A stretch of 64,000 nucleotides of DNA from Bacteroides faecium (lineage in GTDB: Bacteria > Bacteroidota > Bacteroidia > Bacteroidales > Bacteroidaceae), in the NCBI RefSeq assembly GCF_012113595.1, contig NZ_CP050831.1, positions 5,022,001 to 5,086,000 of the forward strand. The letters run 5' to 3'. A model generated the notes under the pieces. The model was not told the DNA's origin and searched no databases. It saw nothing but the letters and a program-made list of their open reading frames with translations. Positions 17,086 to 25,242 of this stretch are shown one piece after another. The stretch's first letter is position 1. Every line of letters starts with the position of its first letter. Position numbers and translations under genes: made by a program.

Positions 17086-17144
17086 AACCTGTTATTACGT
17101 ATATTTTTATTTCTGTTTCTCTAATTGTGTGTTTTTCGTTAAAC

Positions 17145-17178
17145 AAAAGCCTATCTTACCATGGAAAGACAGGCTTTT
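17145..17178 (-). terminator. Terminator after the glutamine synthetase gene
   Basis: Arms AAAAGCCTATCTTACC / GGAAAGACAGGCTTTT around an ATGG-centred loop, running into T-rich sequence on the minus strand. Confidence 0.75.
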
Positions 17179-17201
17179 ATTTATATATCAGTTATACTAC
17201 A

Positions 17202-18704
17202 TTATCCGCAGTGGAAATACTTATGAACCAAATCAAGCATCTCCTGCGGTTTTCCGTCCAAGTCCGCACGCAGTGTCTTATCTTCATAGCTACGGAGTTT
17301 ACGGATAATGCCGTCAATCATTGCCGGACTAAATACATTGTATTGTTCGAAAATAGCCCGTTGCTGTTCCAGGCAATCGGCAGACGCAGCACAGCTATCC
17401 GGTAATTGAGCCAATGCCTGCAACTTATCTTCGTTTTCTTTCTGGTGAATATTCACATTCACATACGTCTTTTCAGCCAGTTCCAGAGCATTCTCTATTT
17501 CAAAACCATGACGGCAGGCAACAGCCAGTCCGGCAAGCAGTTGATACAAATCTGCCGAACCGTCCGGCGAACGCATTTCCACCGTCTGCTTCTGAGTGGT
17601 ATCAAAATGGCTTTCCGTTTCTAACGGGTTCGCTAATGTACACATATCCTTCTTTGCAGCCCATCCCAAAGGTACACGTACTAATACGGAACGGTTGCGG
17701 TCGCCCCAACAAACATTCGTCGGCGCTTCCTGATGCGGAACAAGACGGAAGTATGAAGTGGGATTCGTGTTTCCGAAGGCTGTGATTGAAGGTGCAAGCT
17801 CCATCATTCCGGCAATAGCCTTCCGGGCTGTTTCTGACAAAATGCCGTCTTTCAACATCTGATTCTTTCCGTCCTGCATGATACGCATATGGACGTGCAA
17901 ACCGGAACCCGCTTTACCTGCTGTTATCTTAGGAGCAAACGTAACATTATATCCATATTTGAATCCCAGGTTACGGATTACCCATTTGGCAATCATCAAC
18001 TGGTCGGCAGCCTGTTCAACAGGAACCGGCAAAAACTCTATCTCATTCTGCTCATAGATATAGCCTTCCAAGGTAAAGTTACCCACTTCAGAGTGTCCGT
18101 ACTTAATTTGTCCGCCAGTTTGTGAGATATAAGACATACATTGGGTACGGAACTCATTGAATTTGGCATAAGGCCCCGATTCATGATAACCACGCTGGTC
18201 GGTTGCCTCAAACATACCCGTATCCGGTGCTATCACATAATATTCCAACTCACCCATTGCCTGAAACTCCATTCCCGTCACGTCCGTAAATGCTTTACTG
18301 GCTTTATGAAGCGTATATTCCGGCGAGCTTTCCAATGGTTCTCCGTCCTTATTGAAGAAAGAACAAAGGATAGACAGCGTAGGTATTTCAGCAAACGGAT
18401 CGACAAATGCCGTACGGAACCGAGGAATAACATAAAGGTCGCTACTTCCCGCTTCGATGAAAGAGAAAAGGCTGGAACCGTCTACCCGTTCTCCACAGGT
18501 AAGGATAGCTTCCAGATAAGCTTGATTGTTGATGACAAAATTTAAAGTTTTCAGACGACCGTCTCCCGCGGGATACATGAAATTGACCATGCGGATGTCG
18601 TTTTGTTGGATAAATGAAATGATGTCGGCTTTGGTAAATTCAGAAGTCGGCTTCTTGAGAAATGCCACCAATTTATTGGCATTCATTGATAACTCTTGAT
18701 TCAT
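17202..18704 (-). CDS. Glutamine synthetase family protein (type I-like)
   Basis: 500 residues. Makes glutamine from glutamate, ammonia and ATP if a true GS. Motifs: beta-Grasp N-terminus with 'VDGSSLFSF', metal-binding 'MGELEYYV', 'GKAGSGLHVHMR' (ATP and His ligand), 'NRSVLVRVP' and the glutamate loop 'VEMRSPDGSADLYQLLAGLA'. The canonical GSI-beta adenylylation segment (NLYDLP) is not visible in the C-terminal part. Bacteroides also carry GSIII enzymes, so this may be a secondary GS or a gamma-glutamyl-amine ligase. A nearby second Met (MNANKL) is an alternative start. Confidence 0.85.
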   Translation of the reverse strand: MNQELSMNANKLVAFLKKPTSEFTKADIISFIQQNDIRMVNFMYPAGDGRLKTLNFVINNQAYLEAILTCGERVDGSSLFSFIEAGSSDLYVIPRFRTAFVDPFAEIPTLSILCSFFNKDGEPLESSPEYTLHKASKAFTDVTGMEFQAMGELEYYVIAPDTGMFEATDQRGYHESGPYAKFNEFRTQCMSYISQTGGQIKYGHSEVGNFTLEGYIYEQNEIEFLPVPVEQAADQLMIAKWVIRNLGFKYGYNVTFAPKITAGKAGSGLHVHMRIMQDGKNQMLKDGILSETARKAIAGMMELAPSITAFGNTNPTSYFRLVPHQEAPTNVCWGDRNRSVLVRVPLGWAAKKDMCTLANPLETESHFDTTQKQTVEMRSPDGSADLYQLLAGLAVACRHGFEIENALELAEKTYVNVNIHQKENEDKLQALAQLPDSCAASADCLEQQRAIFEQYNVFSPAMIDGIIRKLRSYEDKTLRADLDGKPQEMLDLVHKYFHCG

Positions 18705-18827
18705 GATCGGTTGTTTTTCGTTGTTGTATGATTAAAAAACGGTTTGTTAATCGCCAAAGATAACGAAAAGATAGAAAACCAAATAAAAAAGATTTAATTA
18801 TTTCCTTACTACCTTTCATTTAAATCC

Positions 18828-18895
18828 GTTCGCCTACTTCATCTGTTTGCTTATTTTGCCTATTCGCTTATTTAGCCTGTTCTCCTACTTAAAGC
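18828..18895. repeat. Four degenerate 17-bp tandem repeats over the DUF4846 gene stop
   Basis: Consecutive 17-bp units begin at 18828, 18845, 18862 and 18879: GTTCGCCTACTTCATCT, GTTTGCTTATTTTGCCT, ATTCGCTTATTTAGCCT, GTTCTCCTACTTAAAGC. The last unit covers the stop codon at 18885-18887 of the minus-strand gene. The units are pyrimidine-rich on the plus strand and form no obvious hairpin. Confidence 0.7.
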
Positions 18896-19688
18896 GTTTT
18901 AAGTCTTTCTTCTCAAAAATCCATTCCGGCGTATATAGTTTTCCGCTATCGGTTTCCGTTAATTCATACCAGGGAGAAAGGCTGCGGCTGACAGGATTTA
19001 TAAGAATGTGAATCTGTTGTGCAGGCATATAGCTTTGTGCCAATAGGAATACTTTCTTTTTCGTAACCGGATGAACTGCGACATCTATTACAATAACAGC
19101 ATGACCGGGAGAACCACCTTTTATAAAAACATCACCGGGTTGCAAAGAAGTATAAGCCACAGTCTGGAGTTCTTTGGATAAAGAAGCCGTTCCGGCATAC
19201 ATAAAAACCATATCGAGATAATTGCGGAAAGTTTTATAGGAATAATCCGTCCCTTTGCCCGAAGCATACCACAGCACTTGATTACCGTTGACTTTTATAC
19301 GGCTTCCTTCCGCCCATTTTTTATATTCGGCAGGAAAACCGTTTGTGAAGTTGAATTTTATTGTTCCATACCTCTTTTGCCCCCACAGATACTCCGCACG
19401 CAAACGCATCACAGCATCAGCACATTGCTGTAAGTCACGGTTGCCAATCTCCATATCTACTACGGCATAAGCAGCAGACTGGTTCGACTTTTCTTTTCCG
19501 TTGTAGAGCATCACTTTGCTGCCTTTCGGCAGCAAAGGCAAATTACGTAAATAACCCGTAAACGAATTATCGGCACAAGATTCCCTGACATACCCTGCCG
19601 GTGGGATGATTCTTGAAACAACCCTCTCTTGTCCCCGTAATTGCAGGATTGCGCAGAACAATCCTATATATATTAGCAAATGCTTCAT
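18885..19688 (-). CDS. DUF4846 domain-containing exported protein
   Basis: 267 residues with a signal peptide (MKHLLIYIGLFCAILQLRG). Conserved features of the family are 'RIIPPAGYVR', 'YAVVDMEIGNRDLQQCADAVMRL', 'FNFTNGF' and the late 'LQPGDVFIKGGSPGHAVIVIDVA' with a GHAV histidine that recalls a papain-like or NlpC-like hydrolase core. Enzymatic activity is not established to my knowledge. Periplasmic location is inferred. It is monocistronic, divergent from the glutamine synthetase neighbour's start region. Confidence 0.8.
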   Translation of the reverse strand: MKHLLIYIGLFCAILQLRGQERVVSRIIPPAGYVRESCADNSFTGYLRNLPLLPKGSKVMLYNGKEKSNQSAAYAVVDMEIGNRDLQQCADAVMRLRAEYLWGQKRYGTIKFNFTNGFPAEYKKWAEGSRIKVNGNQVLWYASGKGTDYSYKTFRNYLDMVFMYAGTASLSKELQTVAYTSLQPGDVFIKGGSPGHAVIVIDVAVHPVTKKKVFLLAQSYMPAQQIHILINPVSRSLSPWYELTETDSGKLYTPEWIFEKKDLKRFK

Positions 19689-19912
19689 TTATAATATGTT
19701 TTATAGTTGTATCAAGACAAATATACACTTCTTGCCGATAACTGGCAAATTTATTCTTTTATTCCCCACAAACTTTTGAAATATTAATCCTAAACTTCTT
19801 TTGCAGTATGAAATTTATTGCTAGTGCATCTATTGTGTTGTAATCAATTTTACCGATAATAAGTTGCAGCTTACAGCCATTTAAGGCAATCGAGGTGCGT
19901 GTTAGTCACATT

Positions 19913-20275
19913 TTATTCTTTAGTTTCAAATTCATAACAATCTGATAAATGGTAACGAGCCAAAAACATTGTTTCCCAAGCATCATAGTCTTTTGGAATT
20001 GTCGCATACTCAGGATGCGTGTGCCAATAATTATTTCCATATAGAATAATCATAGCCCAATGAAAACTTCTTTCATGAGAAAAATATACAACACCTGTAA
20101 AACTGTTAATGTCCCGGAATATAAAGAATGAAGCTCTTTTGACAAGTAGTTCTGCTTGTTCCATGTGTATGTTTCCGTATTTTGCGATACATTCTTTTAG
20201 CAGTTCACAAAAAATAGCAAAATGGAAAACAACCTTTTCTTTCCCATCCTCTACTATGATAATATCTCTACTCAT
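19913..20275 (-). CDS. Hypothetical protein, 120 residues
   Basis: No signal peptide. An N-terminal beta hairpin (MSRDIIIVEDGKEKVVFHF), a helix (FCELLKECIAKYG) and an aromatic-rich second half ('WAMIILYGNNYWHTHPEYA'). I recognise no family. It is the last of three minus-strand genes after the patatin (20395-22011) and a 32-residue ORF, with 33 bp between it and the small ORF, so an operon is likely. The DNA is AT-rich relative to the patatin gene. Confidence 0.6.
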   Translation of the reverse strand: MSRDIIIVEDGKEKVVFHFAIFCELLKECIAKYGNIHMEQAELLVKRASFFIFRDINSFTGVVYFSHERSFHWAMIILYGNNYWHTHPEYATIPKDYDAWETMFLARYHLSDCYEFETKE

Positions 20276-20308
20276 TATTTTATTCTATTTCATATGACTA
20301 GCGTTATG

Positions 20309-20407
20309 CTAACAGCGGTCATTTAATGTTTCGCTGTTATTTTCTCTAAGTATTTTATCAAATTCCTCTACAATCGTCAAATCCATGCCTTGTTCTATCT
20401 CTTCCAT
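20309..20407 (-). CDS. Possible 32-residue ORF overlapping the patatin stop
   Basis: An ATG at 20407-20405 lies inside the last codons of the patatin gene in another frame, so stop and start overlap. The product begins MEEIEQGMDLTIVEEFDKIL and ends NDRC, an acidic short helix. The overlap would allow coupled translation between the patatin and the 120-residue gene. Evidence is positional only; it could be a chance frame. Confidence 0.35.
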   Translation of the reverse strand: MEEIEQGMDLTIVEEFDKILRENNSETLNDRC

Positions 20408-22011
20408 TCATCCAGTTTGCAAAGCGGATTCTTCTGAAACTCTTCCCAATCTTTCCTCAACTGTTCTTCACAGGCAATAATCAATTGATGATGCTCATTC
20501 GTATTTGTCGGGTCTTTCTTTATATCTTCGATATATTCAAGCAGATTCCAGCAAATAGTATATTGTCCCGCAGCAATCAACGCATCGGGCATACCGGTTT
20601 CTTTCTCCTGCTGTGTGAACCAGAGGGTAGTTCCCATTCCTGCCGCCTTCTTTGAGTTCTGTTGGATTGCATCACTCGGTTTCAGATATTCGGGAAGTTG
20701 TCCGTATTTCAATTTGGATACCCACGTTTCATTGGGGCGAAGCTCATAAACGCCATTCATCATTGTACGATTATACCACGTTTCATCCTGATAAACACTG
20801 CGGTACCCCATACGGCGCAGATGCTTCATAAACACAGAAGAAACTAACAACAACACCGAATTAACCCGATTGGCAACCAATGTGGCAATATCCTTGAAAC
20901 GCAAGTTCAGAACAGACGGCACACTGTCTTGAATCACGGTTGTCTTTGCTATCCGAACCAGCTTCTTTTTCAGAATGGCATATACGATAAAGACTCCTAC
21001 CAACAACACCCACAAAGCCGTAAGGAAACCGGATAAGAAAGAGACAGAGGTAAACACATAAGAAGCCGCCACAACACCCGTAGCCACAATGCCCGTAATC
21101 AAAAGACGCCCGGAAAGTTTTTTCAGGCTCAATTTTCCAATCGAATCAGGCAAACAGAAACAAGAAGGAGAATAAGGCTCCATATATGGACTGGCTACGT
21201 CCGATATTATCACCAAATCCAGGCACTTTTCTTCCGGACTGCCGGCACACCTTGCCATTCGTTCTTCCGCTAATATAATAGGCTCAATACCTTGATTATC
21301 GACAACGCCACCATCCATTATACCGAATGGTTCAATCTTTTCCACATAATTTCTCACTTCTTCCGAATCACCCAATACAAAATCCTTCGGGAAGACAAGC
21401 GGCTCAAACCCACTGGGGAAACAGGAAGAACACGCCAGTATTTCGGAAAGCCGGATATGCTTTGCCACCTCACGGGGAATTCTTATCTTGTTATTTCCGA
21501 CAATTCCGTAACCTGCTGTATTTCCCGGTTTGACTCCAGTATTTTCGGTCGCCTGAAAACGGAAAGCCAGACCATTTGTAAAGTCCGTTGCATTGGCGGC
21601 AAAATGTCCGATATGGATATCGTCAATCTTATCCATCAAGTCGCCCAATACAGCCTCTTTGAATAACTCTTTATTATAGATTTCCGCCATTGTGCGAATC
21701 AGTGAGGCACATTGACCTTCTTCATAGGACGAAAGATTATCCATTGCTATGGTAGCCAAATCTATTTCGGTGAAAAAATGATATAAATCCTTGAATACCT
21801 CGTCAACAGACTCGCCACGGGTCAGTCCGAGCATATAGCGCAATCCCGTTATAGTTCCGCCCGATATGGTGGACATGGCAACCACCTGTTCCAATAATGT
21901 AGATTCTCCTATTTTTACTGTATGCAGATAAGACAAAGCTCCTAAATGAAAAGTTGCGGCGCGATAACCTCCTCCTGAAAAAGTCAAAGCTATTTTGAGT
22001 TTGTTTTCCAT
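20395..22011 (-). CDS. Patatin-like phospholipase with internal membrane segments
   Basis: 538 residues. The patatin hydrolase domain has the oxyanion-hole 'FSGGGYRA' at 11-18, nucleophile S50 in 'STISGGT', and the catalytic Asp in 'DGGVVDNQG'. Two hydrophobic helices follow in the middle ('LLITGIVATGVVAASYVF', 'FLTALWVLLVGVFIVYAIL'), then a ~200-residue C-terminal part I do not recognise. A membrane-bound lipid acyl hydrolase is the likely role. Two small genes follow in the same direction. Not the same subgroup as the RssA-like patatin at 27814. Confidence 0.85.
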   Translation of the reverse strand: MENKLKIALTFSGGGYRAATFHLGALSYLHTVKIGESTLLEQVVAMSTISGGTITGLRYMLGLTRGESVDEVFKDLYHFFTEIDLATIAMDNLSSYEEGQCASLIRTMAEIYNKELFKEAVLGDLMDKIDDIHIGHFAANATDFTNGLAFRFQATENTGVKPGNTAGYGIVGNNKIRIPREVAKHIRLSEILACSSCFPSGFEPLVFPKDFVLGDSEEVRNYVEKIEPFGIMDGGVVDNQGIEPIILAEERMARCAGSPEEKCLDLVIISDVASPYMEPYSPSCFCLPDSIGKLSLKKLSGRLLITGIVATGVVAASYVFTSVSFLSGFLTALWVLLVGVFIVYAILKKKLVRIAKTTVIQDSVPSVLNLRFKDIATLVANRVNSVLLLVSSVFMKHLRRMGYRSVYQDETWYNRTMMNGVYELRPNETWVSKLKYGQLPEYLKPSDAIQQNSKKAAGMGTTLWFTQQEKETGMPDALIAAGQYTICWNLLEYIEDIKKDPTNTNEHHQLIIACEEQLRKDWEEFQKNPLCKLDEWKR

Positions 22012-22102
22012 TATGATGTGTTTTAAAGTTTGTAGTAGGGCAAATATAAGTAATTATTCTTCAAAACAGAGGTGAAAAAGATATTATTTAAAAATGAAAT
22101 GC

Positions 22103-22110
22103 TACTTTTG
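22103..22110 (+). promoter_or_regulatory. -7 box TACTTTTG upstream of ogt
   Basis: TACTTTTG fits TAnnTTTG 30 nt before the ogt ATG; no TTTG stands at the -33 position. Confidence 0.4.
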
Positions 22111-22140
22111 TAAAAGACATCACCTTATATATATAACGTT

Positions 22141-22674
22141 ATGCAATACATTTACAAATATCAATCCCCTATCGGCGGAATAACAATCGCAAGTGACGGT
22201 AATTCCTTGACAGGTTTGTGGTTTGACGGGCAGAAATATTTTGCCGCTTCGTTGTCTCCTGAACACGAAGAAAAAGCATTGCCCGTATTCGAGCAAACCA
22301 AAGAATGGCTCGATTGCTATTTCAGCGGAAAGAATCCCGGCTTCATGCCTGAGATACACTTGGAAGGTACTTCTTTCCGTCTCTCCGTATGGAAAATATT
22401 AAAAGAAATCCCTTACGGCAAAATCATTACGTACAAGGATATTGCCAAAGAAATAGCCCGCCGGAACGGACTGCCGTCCATGTCGACGCAAGCGGTAGGC
22501 AATGCGGTGGGACACAATCCGGTTAGCATTATCATACCCTGCCACCGGGTTGTAAGTTGCAACGGCAGCCTGACAGGATATGCAGGCGGTATTTCTAAAA
22601 AGATTGAGTTGCTCACTCTCGAACAGGCGGATATGACAAACCTGTTCGTACCGAAGAAAGGAACGGCACTATAA
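22141..22674 (+). CDS. ogt: Methylated-DNA-protein-cysteine methyltransferase
   Basis: 177 residues. Repairs O6-alkylguanine (and O4-alkylthymine) by suicidal transfer of the alkyl group to C134 in 'IIPCHRVV'. The Ada/Ogt N-terminal domain (1-75) and the C-terminal HTH/active-site domain ('IPYGKIITYKDIAKEIA', 'NAVGHNPVSIIIPCHRV', 'GYAGG') are both complete. It is followed at 84 bp by the PPK2 gene on the same strand. Confidence 0.95.
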   Translation: MQYIYKYQSPIGGITIASDGNSLTGLWFDGQKYFAASLSPEHEEKALPVFEQTKEWLDCYFSGKNPGFMPEIHLEGTSFRLSVWKILKEIPYGKIITYKDIAKEIARRNGLPSMSTQAVGNAVGHNPVSIIIPCHRVVSCNGSLTGYAGGISKKIELLTLEQADMTNLFVPKKGTAL

Positions 22675-22758
22675 ATCCGAAAAATGTCCTTTGCCCGAAA
22701 AACTAATTGATTGCCCCGGCTGTTTTATTTTCAGTAGAAACATTCAAATTACAAATCC

Positions 22759-23646
22759 ATGAAAAAGGACATTTTAAAAGACCTGCTTGCCAAACCCGGA
22801 AAACAATATTCCGTTTCCGATTTCGACCCGTCATTCACCGGCGAAGTATCCAAACAGGATGCCAAAGACCAACTGGCACAGGACGTTGAGAAACTTTCCG
22901 AACTGCAAAGCATGCTCTACGCACAGGATCGCTACTCGATTCTTATTATCTTTCAGGCTATGGACGCGGCCGGAAAAGACGGAACAATCAAACATGTCAT
23001 GTCCGGCATCAATCCGCAAGGATGCCAGGTGTTTTCGTTCAAACAGCCTTCTGCCGAAGAACTGGATCACGATTATCTCTGGCGTATCAACCGTTGCCTG
23101 CCCGAGAGAGGGCGAATCGGAATCTTCAACCGTTCCCACTATGAAGACGTGCTTATCGCCAAAGTGCATCCCGAAATTATACTGTCCGGCAAATTGCCGG
23201 GCATAGAAACCGTCAAAGACATTGACCCTGACTTCTGGAAGCGCCGTTACCGGCAAATCAATGATTTCGAACGTTATCTGACGGAAAACGGAACCGTTGT
23301 CCTGAAATTCTTCCTGAATGTATCAAAAGCCGAACAGAAAAAGCGCTTTATGGAAAGATTGGATGACAAAGCCAAAAACTGGAAATTCTCTTCCGCAGAT
23401 GTCAAGGAACGTCAGTTTTGGGATGAATACATGAAAGCCTATGCAGATGTACTGACCGAAACATCTACCGAACTGGCTCCGTGGTACGTAATCCCCGCCG
23501 ACAATAAATGGTTCATGCGCTACGCAGTAGGGTGGATTATCTGCGACCGGATGAAACAACTGGACTTGCATTACCCCAAACTATCCGAAGAAGGATTAAG
23601 GAAGCTGGAAGAATGTAAGAAAAGTGTATCCGATATTAACTTCTGA
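22759..23646 (+). CDS. Polyphosphate kinase 2 family protein
   Basis: 295 residues. PPK2 enzymes transfer phosphate between polyphosphate and nucleotides. Walker A 'AMDAAGKDG' at 68-76, the PPK2 segment 'SFKQPSAEELDHDYLWR', the Walker B/lid region 'GRIGIFNRSHYEDVL' and the C-terminal 'PWYVIPADNKWFMRYAVG' are all conserved. The single domain length fits the class that makes ADP/ATP or GDP/GTP from polyphosphate; which nucleotide is preferred cannot be read here. Confidence 0.92.
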   Translation: MKKDILKDLLAKPGKQYSVSDFDPSFTGEVSKQDAKDQLAQDVEKLSELQSMLYAQDRYSILIIFQAMDAAGKDGTIKHVMSGINPQGCQVFSFKQPSAEELDHDYLWRINRCLPERGRIGIFNRSHYEDVLIAKVHPEIILSGKLPGIETVKDIDPDFWKRRYRQINDFERYLTENGTVVLKFFLNVSKAEQKKRFMERLDDKAKNWKFSSADVKERQFWDEYMKAYADVLTETSTELAPWYVIPADNKWFMRYAVGWIICDRMKQLDLHYPKLSEEGLRKLEECKKSVSDINF

Positions 23647-23650
23647 TTCA

Positions 23651-23681
23651 CTTGCACTTATCCTTTTTTATTCTAACTTTG
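23651..23681 (+). promoter_or_regulatory. Promoter of the DUF169 gene (-33 TTG, -7 TAACTTTG)
   Basis: CTTG at 23651-23654, a 19-bp spacer, and TAACTTTG at 23674-23681, 35 nt before the ATG. Confidence 0.65.
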
Positions 23682-23716
23682 TAGAGCAACTACGTATGAA
23701 CAAAAATTGATAAGTT

Positions 23717-24430
23717 ATGGACATTCAAACATTTATTCTAAACTTCAGAGAGGCGTTCGGAGAAAAAGCCGAATTGCCTCTTGTATTCTGGTACTCGGAC
23801 ACACAGGTGGGGACAGCGGAAAAAATAAACGGCTGTTTCTTCAAAGGTATGAAAGCGGTAAGAGAAGGCAGCATCATCAGCCTGAATGCCGAAACAATCG
23901 GCTGTGGTGGTGGCAAGTTCTATACCGGCTTTACTGAAATGCCCGAGCGTGTACCGACTTTTGTCTCATTAAAAGAGCGATATAAACAGACTCCGCAAAT
24001 GGTCATCGACTTCATACAGCAAATCGGAGTGCTCAAAGCCGAAAAGAAATACCTTCATTTTGCGCGTATAGACAAGATGGAAAGTCTGGAAGAAGTGGAA
24101 GGCGTCGTATTTATTGCCAATCCCGACATGCTTTCCGGACTCACCACATGGGCTTATTATGATAATAATGCTGAAGACGGTGTGGTTTCCATGTTCGGTT
24201 CCGGTTGTAGCTGCATAGTAACGCAAGCTACCATAGAAAACCGCAAAGGCGGCAGACGGACATTCATCGGTTTCTTCGATCCGTCGGTACGCCCCCACTT
24301 CGAAGCGGACAAATTAAGCTATACCATACCTATGTCCAGATTCAAGGAAATGTGTGGCACAATGCGTCAAAGTTGCTTGTTCGACACGCATGCATGGAGC
24401 AAGATTCGGGAAAGGATGGATGCTGAATAA
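23717..24430 (+). CDS. DUF169 domain-containing protein
   Basis: 237 residues, cytoplasmic. It shows the DUF169 pattern: 'LPLVFWYSD' early, a Cys/Gly cluster 'AETIGCGGGKFYTGF', 'VVFIANPDMLSGLTTWAYY', then a second cluster 'SMFGSGCSCIVTQAT' and a late 'MRQSCLF'. The conserved cysteines suggest metal or Fe-S binding, but the function of the family is not established. It has its own promoter, and the 22-bp repeat array follows its stop by 33 bp. Confidence 0.85.
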   Translation: MDIQTFILNFREAFGEKAELPLVFWYSDTQVGTAEKINGCFFKGMKAVREGSIISLNAETIGCGGGKFYTGFTEMPERVPTFVSLKERYKQTPQMVIDFIQQIGVLKAEKKYLHFARIDKMESLEEVEGVVFIANPDMLSGLTTWAYYDNNAEDGVVSMFGSGCSCIVTQATIENRKGGRRTFIGFFDPSVRPHFEADKLSYTIPMSRFKEMCGTMRQSCLFDTHAWSKIRERMDAE

Positions 24431-24463
24431 GGCAAAAGAACCAATCAAATAGGTCAAAAATCT

Positions 24464-24593
24464 GTTTCGTGCTTTGAAGCTAAAAGTTTCGCGCCTTGAA
24501 ACACTTTGTTTCACACCGAGAAACCATTCGTTTCACACCGGGAAACAAAGTGTTTCACACCGAGAAACAAAGTGTTTCAAATGGGTCTGAAAC
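24464..24593. repeat. Six 22-bp tandem units, each a 17-bp dyad plus a 5-bp linker
   Basis: Units start at 24464, 24486, 24508, 24530, 24552 and 24574, an exact 22-bp register. Each starts GTTTC and five have a GAAAC half-site (GAAGC in the first). Central units read GTTTCACACCGAGAAAC or GTTTCACACCGGGAAAC. Linkers are TAAAA, ACTTT, CATTC, AAAGT, AAAGT. The last dyad is 20 bp. The 287-bp gap between the DUF169 gene and the ECF-S-like gene holds nothing else I can name. Confidence 0.9.
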
Positions 24594-24717
24594 TTTTCTG
24601 TCCTATTTTTAAGAAAATAAGCAAATAGTTCTTTTCCCGGATTAAACCTTTTTAATAGAGGAAAGTCTAATTTTTAAGATATTATCGTTCTATTAAATAC
24701 AAAAGTTATCAACGAAA

Positions 24718-25227
24718 ATGGAAACATCTGCCAAGCTCTACTCGCTGAATTACAGCAATGTAAAAACTTACTTGTTCGCTCTGCTGTTTATTGCAGGCAA
24801 CATTGCACTTCCACAACTATGTCATCTTACACCTTACGGTGGCCCTACCCTGCTGCCTATCTATTTTTTCACATTGGTTGCAGGCTATAAGTATGGATTC
24901 CGCGTAGGATTATTGACTGCGATTCTTTCTCCCGTCATTAACCATCTGTTGTTTGCCATGCCTTCGGAAGCGGCGCTTCCGGTTATACTGATAAAATCCA
25001 CTTTGCTCGCCGGAGCTTCCGCTCTCGCCGCACGAACACTGAAATCTGTCTCTTTATTGGGCGTTCTTGGTGTCGTACTCTCCTATCAGATCATAGGAAC
25101 TGCTTTTGAATGGGCGATTCTCGGTAATTTCCATGCAGCGGTACAAGATTTCCGTATCGGTATTCCGGGAATGTTGATCCAGTGGTTTGGTGGCTATGCC
25201 CTGTTAAAAGCGATTGCAAAACTCTAA
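24718..25227 (+). CDS. ECF-transporter S-component-like membrane protein
   Basis: 169 residues with about five to six hydrophobic helices and few charged residues. 'LTPYGGPTLLPIYFFTLVAGYKYGFRVGLLTAILSPVINHLL' resembles the S-component core of group II ECF vitamin transporters. No ECF ATPase or T-component gene is nearby, so it may share a remote module or work alone. It lies 15 bp before the DUF362 gene, which argues for one transcript. Confidence 0.7.
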   Translation: METSAKLYSLNYSNVKTYLFALLFIAGNIALPQLCHLTPYGGPTLLPIYFFTLVAGYKYGFRVGLLTAILSPVINHLLFAMPSEAALPVILIKSTLLAGASALAARTLKSVSLLGVLGVVLSYQIIGTAFEWAILGNFHAAVQDFRIGIPGMLIQWFGGYALLKAIAKL

Positions 25228-25242
25228 ACTAAAATAGAAATA

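Noticed and set aside
24464..24593. CRISPR array
   Set aside because: Linkers between the units are only 5 bp and partly identical, units are 17-bp dyads, and no cas gene is nearby.
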